Origin: Dimorphilus gyrociliatus
Lineage: Eukaryota; Annelida; Polychaeta; Dinophilidae
Assembly (NCBI GenBank): GCA_904063045.1
Contig: CAJFCJ010000100.1
Location: 91,856 to 127,697 of the forward strand
DNA: 35,842 bases
Reading direction: 5' to 3'
Below are positions 18,718 through 27,663 of the stretch, in pieces. The notes beneath the pieces are model-generated. The model saw only the letters and a program-made list of their open reading frames with translations, was not told where the DNA came from and made no database searches. A program made the translations under genes and the position numbers. The first letter of the stretch is position 1. Each line of letters starts with the position of its first letter.

Positions 18718-18784
18718 CTTTTAAAAGAATTCATCTTTAATTTTTCCAATTAAAACCCTAAAAATGTTTTTTTACTAATGTCCA

Positions 18785-18925
18785 CAAGATTGCCTGTTGC
18801 ATTTTGTGAGAAAAACAATTCTGATGCATTTTCATCACTTCTGTCAAAGCAATTTATTTCGCTGTTGCATAATTTTCCATTGTCAATACATTCATTGTTG
18901 GAGCATCTGTGTTCCATTAATTCAG
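18785..18925 (-). pseudogene. LGR exon fragment with degenerate LDLa module
   Basis: The minus strand encodes MEHRCSNNECIDNGKLC and CFDRSDENAS. This is an LDLa module whose last Cys is replaced by Ser and whose first Cys is not in frame. A TAA lies just upstream. A possible donor GTAAAA follows near 18777. Confidence 0.5.
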
Positions 18926-19133
18926 GTTATTGTAACTTTGTATTTAGTAAATGTGAAACCTTTTTCCAGAAAAGCAAATGTCCCAAACTGATGGTGAAAG
19001 GGAAAACAATCTTTAGTTTCATTGGTTTCTGGAGGAAAGATTGCAAATTTCGAGCCTGCAATAGCCTGTTAGACCTTTTGTTAAGACTCGGGTGACACCT
19101 TTACTCCAGGAAAAAAAGTTAGCACAACTTTAC

Positions 19134-19427
19134 CACAATTTTCCTCATCACTTTCATTTGGACAGTCTGGCACATGGTTACATACATGATGGAAACTGGT
19201 ATTGAAACCATTTCCACACTGATATTCCTCATAAATAGTACAATTTTCTTCATCCTCACCTAATGGACAATCCTTAAAGCCATTGCAATGATACATGACA
19301 TTTATGCAAATTTCATCCTTAGAACAAGAGAATAGATTCCAAGAACATTCACTCTGTTCAAGATTATGTTGCAAGCATTCACTCCATGATAAACTTTTGG
19401 GCGTCAGCTCCTCCTCTCTTCCATCAG
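19134..19427 (-). pseudogene. LGR exon with two good LDLa modules
   Basis: Bounded by TAAATAG (19428) and donor GTAAAG (19133), phase 1 at both ends. Module one runs from CSWNLFSCSKDEIC to DCPLGEDEENC and module two from YQCGNGFNTSFHHVC to DCPNESDEENC. Both keep six Cys and the acidic calcium cage. The upstream intron is only about 52 bases (19428-19479). This exon by itself has no lesion. Confidence 0.7.
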
Positions 19428-19479
19428 CTATTTACAAATCATAATTTAAGTTTACAATACAAAGTCTTACAGAACTTAC

Positions 19480-19766
19480 TGGCTAAACTGGTACAAGCGA
19501 TATTTGTTATTTCTGATGTTAGACAACTGAAAGGTTCAATATTGTATGTTTTGCTTTTGGCCAACACTGAGTCCATTCTATATCTTCTATACAAGAAACA
19601 TTTTGATGATTTAGAAAGTGTAGCCCTCTTAATGTAGGAACGTTGAAATCTGTGACAAATTTTTTGCTGCCTACATTAGGAAGGAATTTTGTTGTAGATG
19701 GAAAAGGTTGACAATTCAAAAGACAGTTTTTTTGAAGTACTTACTCAAGAATTGTTGATTCTGTCG
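19480..19766 (-). pseudogene. SRCR-like exon (third module), broken
   Basis: From a ATCGACAG acceptor the frame reads through one TAA to LLNCQPFPSTTKF, VSCIEDIEWTQC and then, after a frameshift near 19560, FSCLTSEITNIAC before the donor GTAAGT. The C-x-x-D-x-E-x(3)-C followed by a final C-x(6)-I-x-C is the C-terminal pattern of SRCR domains. Identification is moderate because the first half is poorly conserved. Confidence 0.4.
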
Positions 19767-19894
19767 ATGTAAAATCGTAAGGTATATTGTCCAAATGAAC
19801 TACTATAGATCAGTTTCTTCTATCTTTAATAACCTTCATTTCTTTTGACAAAACATATTCAAAGATTTTATAGATGTTATTTCAGTTTATTTAC

Positions 19895-20128
19895 TTCCTG
19901 GAAAAGTGCCATCAAAAGATCTCTTCTCCCAATCCTTTATTTTGTGAGATAATAGCATTAGGTCTTTGAGCATTGCGACAATTTCATAAGTTTGAAAGGA
20001 CAGAAAACCTAGAGTACTATTTTTTGATGAGCATATCTTTGCACTTTTATTTATTGATATTCTCTTCTTTCTCGTGATAATCAGAAAGCAAAATGCTTGG
20101 AAGAGGAAAGCCTTGGGATCCTTACAGT
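19895..20128 (-). pseudogene. Extracellular exon of the receptor, weakly SRCR-like
   Basis: Acceptor TTTCATGATAG and donor GTAAAT, phase 1 at both ends, open throughout (DCKDPKAFLFQAF through SFDGTFPGSK). It probably forms the first half of the SRCR-like module completed at 19480-19766, by position and phase, but no diagnostic motif is clear. Confidence 0.35.
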
Positions 20129-20182
20129 CTATCATGAAATATAATGCATAGATACTACTCACTCACTCTAAATTATCTATAT

Positions 20183-20958
20183 TTAACCTTTGCCAGTATT
20201 TGAACATTTCACATTCACCATTCTGCCAATGTTATCTTCCAGAAGGGAATCAGCTCTTCTGTCTCTAATTTTCATTGTGCAAAGAGAATTGTTTTTGATT
20301 TGAGTACATTTCATGAAAATATTATAAATAATTAAAATATATGTTTTTGAAAAGCTTTTGATTTCTCCTGACCAAAAACCAAATGTCTTGCAAAGAACTT
20401 TTAATTCATTGAATTGAAGAAATTGAAAAGTTGGTTGAAACCAAACATTTTTATAGAAAATTTGAAGACTTCGAATGAATTGATTGAAATGATGAATCTC
20501 TCCAAAGTGCAAAATCTTTGCTGGACTATTGAAAAGTCTGTAATAGAAATCTGCAGAAAAAGTAACAGGATTTGACAAACTTTTTCAGAAATCTACAAAC
20601 TTGAATGGGTTTTATTTTGACATTTGAAAAATATAATCTTGCCACTTTTTTTTCTTCGAATTTTGCAACTGGCCAAAAAATCATTCAAAGTAAAATCACA
20701 ATTGTTCAATGATATACATCTAAAATTGTTAAAATCCTGATTGATTGATCTGCATTGATTATAATTTTCAAACTGTTGAAAGTTTTTGAACAAATTCAAA
20801 ATGTTTGTCACAACTGTAAATTCATGTATATTTGCATAATCTTTGGATTTAAGTACTGTGTATGGTGGTCCAAAAACCTTTGAATCCTGTTTGCAAATTA
20901 ACAAACCAGCTTGGTAGATATTTAATTTATTAAAAAAAGCTAATGGGAAATAACCCAT
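20183..20958 (-). pseudogene. Receptor exons with an SRCR-like module (second)
   Basis: Two frames, 20958-20593 and 20578-20183, adjoin and probably form one coding stretch broken by a stop. The second contains VLCKTFGFWSGE, the V-C-x-x-L-G-(Y/F) core of SRCR, and ends in KCTQIKNNSLC and GRMVNVKCSNTG, its C-terminal Cys pattern, before a phase-1 donor (GTTAAA). The first frame has Cys-rich remains (NQCRSINQDFNNFRC) that I could not assign. Confidence 0.4.
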
Positions 20959-21107
20959 TGTTTTTTAAATGACTATAAAGGAAGTGCCAAACTGGGCAAT
21001 ATTCTTAAACATTAGATTGTGAAAAGATTGGGGCATCTTTTCAATCATAAAATCTTTGTAGAAATACAATCAATGTTGAAAATAGGGACAGGAAAAGAAA
21101 GTCTCAC

Positions 21108-21395
21108 CTTTCAATTGATGATATGAGCAGGTAAATGATTCATTTAAGTAATTGTAATATTTTGATAATTTAATCACAAATGTTCCATTTTCAGTGACGA
21201 AACCTGTGTAATCTTTCATGACTATTCTTCTATTCATTTTCTTGTAATTTTCCTAGAAATGAACTTTTCCGCACAAATTCTCAGCATTTACTCCTTCAGA
21301 TTTTGAAGATGGAAGAAAAATCTTCTGTTTATACCTTAAATATAATTGGTAGTCACTTTGAAAATCCATTTGCATTGCAAACAAAACTGAAGGGG
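21108..21395 (-). pseudogene. Receptor exon, unassigned extracellular domain
   Basis: After CCCCTTCAG the frame reads MDFQSDYQLYLRYKQ, VNAENLCGKVHF, one TAG, then GFVTENGTFVIKLSKYYN and TCSYHQLK before the donor GTGAGA (21107). The pattern of strands with a few Cys suggests an extracellular beta domain, but I do not recognise it. Confidence 0.35.
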
Positions 21396-21599
21396 ACAGA
21401 ATGTTACAAAATATTAATTGCTAAATCAACAGTCAATTTGTACTTGTTTGATGAATTCTAAAGCATTTTATGCACAGGGGAAAGACGTCTAGATACTTTT
21501 TCGGAAGTTTATAACTGTGGAATCATTGTTTGAATTGAATTTCAGATTTGAGAATGAAGGAGAAAGCATTAGACAAAAAAAATTGCTAGCATGAAACCT

Positions 21600-22002
21600 T
21601 TTTTTCTAAAGTAATATATATAGGTTCAGGACTTTCTGGAAAGAGAAGAAGTTGGTTTGGAAGTGTATTAATCATTGAAGAAACCATGGAACCTTTTCTC
21701 TCCAGACAAGCTTGAGCTAATGAGAATTTCCCATCATATCCCATCATGTGGCAAATAGTCTTCAGATATCCTCTTTTAATTTCTGAATAAGAGGCAAGTG
21801 TTAAAATCTGATCAGTTGATCATATTTTCACTTTCAATTGCCCATAGACAAACAATTTATCTTCTTGAATTTTAACTATAGAATATTGAAGATTTTCATC
21901 ATTTTTTATTTCAATTACTTCTTCTCCATTGGGACAATCTTTTTTTGCAATTGCAACTGAAATGAGAAAAATCAAATGAACAAAGGTGAAAATTCTAATC
22001 AT
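21600..22002 (-). pseudogene. First receptor exon: signal peptide and SRCR-like module
   Basis: The frame starts with MIRIFTFVHLIFLISVAIA, a clear signal peptide, then KDCPNGEEVIEI. After a TGA at 21823-21821 the same frame continues with LTLASYSEIKRGYLKTICHM and GYDG, which match the SRCR core (G-x-(V/L)-x-x-(V/I)-C-x-x-(L/M)-G-Y). The start was chosen because the signal peptide begins there and the upstream sequence has stops. Confidence 0.5.
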
Positions 22003-22019
22003 ATTTCTCTAATGATAAA

Positions 22020-22640
22020 TTACAAACTAGTATTTTTTTTCTTAATATACAAAGCTTTTTAATTAATAATTGAAAGAAAAGACAGTAATGTAATCTATTG
22101 ATTATCTTGTAGTTTTTCAAACTGTAAGTGCCCCATTAACTCTCAGTTGAAGAATTATCCACCTTATGTGTCATGTGTTCATTCACTTTATTTATACTTG
22201 GATACTCTCTGCTAGAGCACTACAAATCACCATTCTGAACTTTAAATATATTTTCAATCTGGAAAAATAAACCTGATTACAAAGATTGAATTTTTTTAAA
22301 GAAAATACAAATAATAAGTTAATAATACTGCAAAAGATGACAATGAAGGTTCTTCAGATTCATTCAAAGATTTATCATTTTTATTAAAAATCTAATGTTG
22401 AAAAAAAAGATAACATAAAATTTTAATTTATCTATTGACAACTTTCAGCAACTTACTTTAAATGTACCAAAGCATTTATATGAATTTAAATTTGAATCAA
22501 AATTTATATATAATTTCAAGATTCCTGAATCTAATCCAGTTTTACCCATAACATTCTACATTATGTCAAAATGATCAGCATTAAACCATTTTTCATCTGA
22601 TGATCTAACAATAGCAACTTTTTTTTGCATTTGGAATTTC
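22020..22640. other. Non-coding stretch upstream of the receptor
   Basis: No gene was recognised and no clear TATA box is seen near 22030-22060. Confidence 0.3.
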
Positions 22641-22642
22641 TA

Positions 22643-23182
22643 TTAAAAATTTAACATCTGTATTGTAATACAGCTTGTGAAATGGTTCAATTGAACACTT
22701 TCATTGCAACCTTGGCTTGCAATGAAAACACAAGTGTAAGCTAGCAAATAACTACCTGCAGAATTACATTCTCTAACATAAATATTATAAGTGTAAATAC
22801 CAGGCATTGGAAAGTTAACCTTGAACTTAACTTCAGCTTTGTCCATTCATTCATTTTAACATATATATTGCGCCATGGTGGAAGTGGATGTGACAGAAAG
22901 TGTCCATGAATTTACAGTCTTTCTTAGTCAGGATCCTCTCAACTATAAGACAATGATTCATTTATGTTTTTGCCAGCCCTGAGAAAATATAAAGAAAATA
23001 TAAATTACTTGTTCTCCATGAACTTTGGTCCATTCTCTATTTGCTATTCTCAATTTGATGTCTGTTGGATAAGAGATTTCAGTATAATCTATTTTGTCTG
23101 TAATTTTATCACTATTCGAGTTCATAATTCCCTCTTCCTTCCAGGAAGACAGGAGGCAGAATAAAGCACTGTGGGAAAACAT
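22643..23182 (-). pseudogene. Possible relic with Sec63/Brr2-type C-terminal strands
   Basis: Two minus-strand frames, 23182-22990 and 22846-22643, may be exons of one gene; the first has a donor-like GTAATT after TKVHGEQ. The second contains VKFKVNFPMPGIYTYNIYV, similar to the Ig-like strand pair at the C-terminus of Sec63/Brr2/ASCC3 proteins (hydrophobic strand, P-x-P-G-x-Y-x-Y). The first has a WKEEG motif that such proteins carry just before. The resemblance is short and the following conserved motif is absent, so this stays tentative. Confidence 0.2.
22886..22915 (+). mobile_element. Single terminal-repeat remnant of the small Mutator-type element
   Basis: GGATGTGACAGAAAGTGTCC matches the end of the 26891 and 29270 elements (GGAT/GGTC, then ACAGAAA(A/G)(C/T)GTCCA). 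No opposite end was found nearby. It lies between the two frames of the possible Sec63-like relic. Confidence 0.35.
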
Positions 23183-24860
23183 TCCTACTTTCTCATCTAT
23201 TTTTAGAAATATCTATTTTCAAAGAGAAATAATTTATAATTTTAATGCATATAGATTAAAGTTGACCTAATGTTAATCAGTGTATGTTATTGAAGACCAA
23301 CTCATCAGTTTAGTAATAGTGGGTATTTACAATTTATGAATATAAATTAATTTGTGAGAAGAGTTCAGTTTACTCAGTGAAAACTCTGATATTTAAAAAT
23401 TTGATTCTGGAATATTTTAACAATAATTAAACTGGAAGGGAAATTCAGAACCTTCAAACTGTATTATTTGTATAAATATTCCTGTTTAATTTATTGCACC
23501 ATCCTTCCAGATCATTGTTGGTTCTGATTGGCTCATCATCTATAGATCAGGTATGATATGGAAAATATCAATATAACCACTAATTGTTTAGGCAAGTCCT
23601 ACATTTCTAAAAGTTATCTTTTCAATATTCTACTGTTTTTGCTAAGTTAGAACAAAACAAGTGGAAAATGGATAAATTATATCAAACTTAACAAATCAAC
23701 CTTGTCAGCTTTAGGTTTTAAACTTGTTTTCTTCATTTTTTCAGTGTGGTTTAAAAAAAATAGCCATTCATATAATTCAATTTTAAAATGGCATATTGAC
23801 TGTTGTCTTTGATCCTTTTAACTAAATTGGCTTTAAAAACATGGATGCACTGCATCTATTAAAAAATAGAAATGATTATAAAGATAAATAGTTTTAAAAA
23901 AAAATGTAAATAATAAGCTGGCAAATGATGACAGCTAATACAAGTGCAAATTCTCAACAAGAGCAAAGAGAACCTGCACCCAAGTAAACTAGTTTACACA
24001 AACTTAGTTGGTCACAGTACCTTTGGCTAGGTAGGCCTTCTTGTAGTTAGGAAAATTTTCACAACAACAGTTTAAACTCAATGAAATAGATTTGTATTCA
24101 AAAATAAAATAAGCAATATTTCACCCTTTGAATTGCTTTTATAAGCAATTTTACATCATTAAACATTACAAATAGCATGTGAATTTTTATAAAAATTGTA
24201 AATGGAAAGTTGTTTAAATGGTTTATTGAAAAGAACTAAAACATTTACTATATATTTAATTTAACTATGAAAATAGATATCATGTCTTCAAACTTTGTAT
24301 ATAGTAAATATTTTTCATTCACTCATTTGCTAATTTAAGATCTTTGAGATTTCTTATGCTATATCTCCATCCAATGCTAATGAATATAATGAATGATATA
24401 TATCATCTAATTCTTTTGAGATATTTAATTGGTTGATTTTAAAAAATGGACTAGGTCTACGTTAGAACATAGTGAGATTTTATTAAAATTCCAACTTTGA
24501 TAAGTTTTTACAATCCTTTTAAAAATAAGAATGGTGAATTGTCTTGCTATAAGACTAGGCTGTGTCATGAAGAATTTAAATGAGACTTTTATGTTTGAAC
24601 AGTTGAGACAACAATTAAATATTTAATCCTATTTATTAGTGTCAATTTTATCATTTAATTAGAAACAATAGCAATTATTGGATTATTAATATTCTTGTAT
24701 AATGATAAATTGAGTTGCAGCATCTCTTTGTCTATCTCTAACAATGGTATTACTATTTAAATAATTATATAGAACTGAGAACTGAGCAATAAAATATGAA
24801 CAATTAGAAAAATATAATTAGAATTGGAGATTTGACATTAAAAGATAGTTTCAAAAATAT
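23183..24860. other. Non-coding stretch, about 1.7 kb
   Basis: No gene, RNA or repeat was recognised. A 21-codon plus-strand frame near 23930 (Gln/Ser-rich) is too short to support. Confidence 0.35.
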
Positions 24861-24861
24861 C

Positions 24862-26028
24862 TTATACACAAACATTAATTAATTGTTTAGTTGATGAAAT
24901 TTGAATTTCACAAAATACAAGGGAACTTGACAAACTACGAATAATTATATTGTCATAATTTTTACCATAACATTCAAATTTGCATAAATTCACTTGAATA
25001 TCAACTAGTTTACACAAATAGTTCTTTTCATTCCAGTTGTTTGAAACAACAATACTTGAGCATTTATCTTTGTTGTCTAAAAGATAAATTGCAACTTCTA
25101 TGGGATAACTGATAAGGTCTGCTGTAGTAAATTTAATTACTGCCTTCAATGGAACCATTATTTGTCTTGCAGGGCATTCTGTAATTCCATCACCTAGTGA
25201 ATCAATCCAACTCTTCTCCAAGTAATTAATGCAGATATGTTCAGTTGAAATATTAAATAGGGCTAACATTTAAGTCAAGTTTACAGGCAATTTACTTATT
25301 AAATTAGAATACATTTTAAACTTACCTAGGCACATAGGCTTATGAGAATTTACAGTTTTTCCAGAAGTCAGCATAGCGTCAGGTACTGAAATGGAGCCAA
25401 GCAAGTGGCAATGTTCAGCCTTGTTGACAGCATAACAGCCTGAATTTTCAGAACATTTTTGCTCACAGGCTTCCAAGTTATTAATGGGCAAATTTTGGAT
25501 AACACAAGGATCGCAATGATAAATTAAATGGTTGTTGTCTGTCCTCTTCCAATTCTGGCAATCTGTAACAAAGGTGTTGTAAACCATTAATATATATATA
25601 TATATATATAATTGGGGTTAGGTTAACCCTAACTCATATTGACAAACCTGGATTCGGAATTTTTGTATATAAGAAGGTATGTAATTCCTCTTCTGTATAT
25701 TTTTTGTACGAACCGTAATCTTTCTTTCTACAATCTTTTGTTAATTCATTATATTCAACACTTGAACAAACTTTATCATTGATACACGATTCAAGACAAC
25801 TTTTCCTATCCAAATTTGGTGTTATTCTTAAACCTTTCATACCTAAATATTTTCTATTCACCTGGCCCACAAAAGTTTGGCACACTGGGTAAAATGTCAT
25901 TAAAATAAAGTAATTATTAGTAATATGAATGGTATAAATATACTTGATTTATCAATGTAGATTTGTTGAAACTCAACGCCATTTGCCAACACAAGAAGAA
26001 GAAAAACAGAGTTAATTCTTTGATACAT
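24862..26028 (-). CDS. Secreted lectin-like protein: signal peptide, two PAN/apple domains, FTP domain
   Basis: Four exons: 26028-25944, 25884-25648, 25562-25326 and 25262-24862, with introns of 59, 85 and 63 bases. All joins are phase 1 with good GT-AG sites. Exon 1 gives a signal peptide (MYQRINSVFLLLVLANG). Exon 2 is a PAN/apple domain (CQTFVGQ, SCLESCINDKVCSSVEY, DCRKKDYG). Exon 3 is a second one (CDPCVIQN, ACEQKCSENSGCYAVN, CHLLG). Exon 4 resembles the fucolectin/tachylectin-4/pentraxin (FTP) fold, with YPIEVAIYLLDNKDKC and the closing FECYGKN...LVFCEIQIS, corresponding to the family's C-x-G-x(n)-L-x-L-C-E-(V/I)-x-V. About 320 residues in total and no lesion seen. PAN domains bind protein or carbohydrate and FTP domains bind fucose, so an extracellular recognition role is likely. 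It is related to the larger gene at 31925-35576. Confidence 0.7.
25588..25635. repeat. (TA)n microsatellite and telomere-like sequence in an intron
   Basis: About eleven TA units (25589-25611) are followed by GGGGTTAGGTTAACCCTAAC (25614-25633), in which TTAGG-type and CCCTAA-type units meet head to head around GTTAAC. It lies in the second intron of the PAN-PAN-FTP gene. Confidence 0.6.
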
Positions 26029-26065
26029 TCTTAGCTGCAGAATTCAAATTTTACAATGCCTACAT

Positions 26066-26082
26066 ACACAATATATATAGAG
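26066..26082 (-). promoter_or_regulatory. TATA box of the PAN-PAN-FTP gene
   Basis: The minus strand reads CTCTATATATATTGTG about 40-55 bases upstream of the start codon at 26028. The distance allows a short 5' leader. The element is in an AT-rich setting, so chance occurrence is possible. Confidence 0.4.
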
Positions 26083-26089
26083 GTTGAAT

Positions 26090-26880
26090 TAATGAATAAA
26101 TACAATGCAACAGTTGAAAGGAGTGAATTTTCAAGTAATCTAATTGATCATTGAATAAATGTTAGGAAAATCTATATTTATAAAAATCAATACATAATAA
26201 TATATAAATATTATAAATCAATCAAAACAAATATTCTGTTCATCATTGTATTTGGATGGTATGAAATATAAGAAATATACAATGTACCATCTAACATATA
26301 CCTCAATAAATAGATACAAATTTTTCCTCTTTTCAACTGTGAACAATCTATGGAAATAGACGCATTGTGAGAACATTTCTATAAAGATTTCCTCAAGAAA
26401 ATTCCTTCCTTGATCAGTTCTGTGACTGTCAGAAAGATCTGTAGACAGTAAAGAAAACCATATCAGAAAATCCAAAGTCAGATTTTTGGCCTATGGGAAC
26501 AATTTGCAGTTAGATCAATATCTGCATCATAGTTATTAGAAAAGAGAGCAAGCATTTATATTAGACAAACCCTATTACATTAATAAAATATTACATACTT
26601 ATTTCTTCAAATTTTTCAAATTTCCATTCAAATATTAATCTCAAAACCATTTTTTATATATAAAAATATTGTGGGTGTCTTCTCTTATGTTATGGATATT
26701 TTATCTGTAAACCTATGACTTTTATCCTGTAAGTCAAAACTTGAGCTCTTCATAGTAAAGATGATCAAATTGAAATTTTAGTGCTTAGCTTGAGTAAAAG
26801 AAGATATCAGTAAACAAAGTAACAAAAAGTGAGTGATGTAATCACAAAAAAGATATATAGAAACTAAAAAATAGCTTAGA
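26090..26880. other. Non-coding stretch upstream of the PAN-PAN-FTP gene
   Basis: An 85-codon minus-strand frame at 26218-26475 has no recognisable motif and no splice context; I do not call it a gene. Nothing else was seen. Confidence 0.3.
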
Positions 26881-26881
26881 A

Positions 26882-27037
26882 ATAGATTTTGGATGAGGAA
26901 AACATCCACAAATCAGTGCTTTTACCCTAACCAGTACAAATCAGTTGCTGTCTTCCTCTTGCTAACCATTTCTCAATCCAAAATCTAGTTTTGAAAGTTC
27001 TCTTTTGTGGACACTTTCTGTTGACCTCATAGATTTC
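26882..27037 (-). mobile_element. Small Mutator-type element, copy 2, with 9-bp target duplication
   Basis: The element at 26891-27028 (138 bp) starts GGATGAGGAAAACATCCACA and ends in the inverse of GGTCAACAGAAAGTGTCCAC. Flanks ATAGATTTT (26882-26890) and ATAGATTTC (27029-27037) share 8 of 9 bases, fitting the 9-bp target duplications known for Mutator-like elements. Compared with copy 1 it lies in the opposite direction. No coding capacity. Confidence 0.7.
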
Positions 27038-27404
27038 TAATGATTTTTTATTGGTTTTATCTATCTCCCATGGTTTCAGTTTTTAAAGAGGTAATTAAAC
27101 TACTGAAATCAAGTTTTAAATGTGTAATTTTGGATAAGATTTCACCAGTTTATTGATATATTTTTAGAGGTTGCTCATACAAAATTGAAGAAGCTGCATA
27201 TGACAAATAAGATTTTAGGTGATTAGTAACTTTTCTGGGATATTTTCCAAAATATCTCAAAATAGGGAATTTGTATACTATATCATACATATTTTAGAAA
27301 TAATTAAATGTAATATGGACGATAGACAAATCTTTTGGGGAAATTACTTGAAATTTGTTTGAATATTGTGCAACATTAATTAGTCATAGAACAAATGTAT
27401 TGCA

Positions 27405-27517
27405 AAACCAGTTAGTATAACATTTTATGGAATTCTCCAACCTTTGAAATTCAACTATTATTTAGAAGAAAAACACAATAAAAAAATCAACATATTTGCA
27501 ACTTTTCTTTGTACACT
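27405..27517 (+). mobile_element. LTR fragment of the retrotransposon
   Basis: TTCTCCAACCTTTGAAATTC, AACTATTATTTAGAAGA and ACTTTTCTTTGT blocks match, in order, the reverse complement of about 2960-2860 of the LTR. It ends shortly before the Tc1-like element. Confidence 0.7.
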
Positions 27518-27663
27518 ATTAGGCCTATCCAAAAAAGTTCAAACAAGTAGCTTGTTTCAACTTGTTCAAGCTGAATAAGCATTTCTAGACCTATATTAGA
27601 CCTGTTCACTAAGGGAGTTGATAAGGATTGTTCACAACAAACAGGGTCAATTGTTACATTATA

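Larger units (their letters stand above)
17043..22002 (-). pseudogene. LGR-type receptor gene: SRCR-like, LDLa, LRR and 7TM part, disabled
   Basis: The exon series on the minus strand uses short introns in phase 1 and encodes, in order: a signal peptide, SRCR-like modules, at least five recognisable LDLa modules and a sixth degenerate one, LRRs, the Cys-rich hinge of leucine-rich-repeat GPCRs, and TM1 to about TM4. The LDLa-LRR-7TM part resembles relaxin-receptor/GRL101-like (type C LGR) proteins, which bind peptide or protein ligands at the cell surface and couple to G proteins. SRCR modules in front of it are not usual for that family. In-frame stops (21823-21821 TGA, near 21256 TAG, near 19745 TAA, near 17285 TGA) and at least three frameshifts mean it cannot make a full protein as given. 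One frameshift lies in an eight-T run (17330-17337). The whole could also be two neighbouring genes. Confidence 0.6.

Noticed and set aside
18778-19095. 105-codon plus-strand frame
   Set aside because: It is antisense to the LDLa exons and has no domain of its own.
23930-23995. Small plus-strand frame MMTANTSANSQQEQ...
   Set aside because: Only about 21 codons in a 1.7-kb non-coding stretch with no supporting signal.
26218-26475. 85-codon minus-strand frame upstream of the PAN-PAN-FTP gene
   Set aside because: No motif, no splice context and no similarity to other sequence in the window.
8305-27530. Repeated palindrome TAGGCCTA (near 8308, 9725, 27520)
   Set aside because: Only eight bases, different surroundings, no consistent relation to genes or elements; probably chance.
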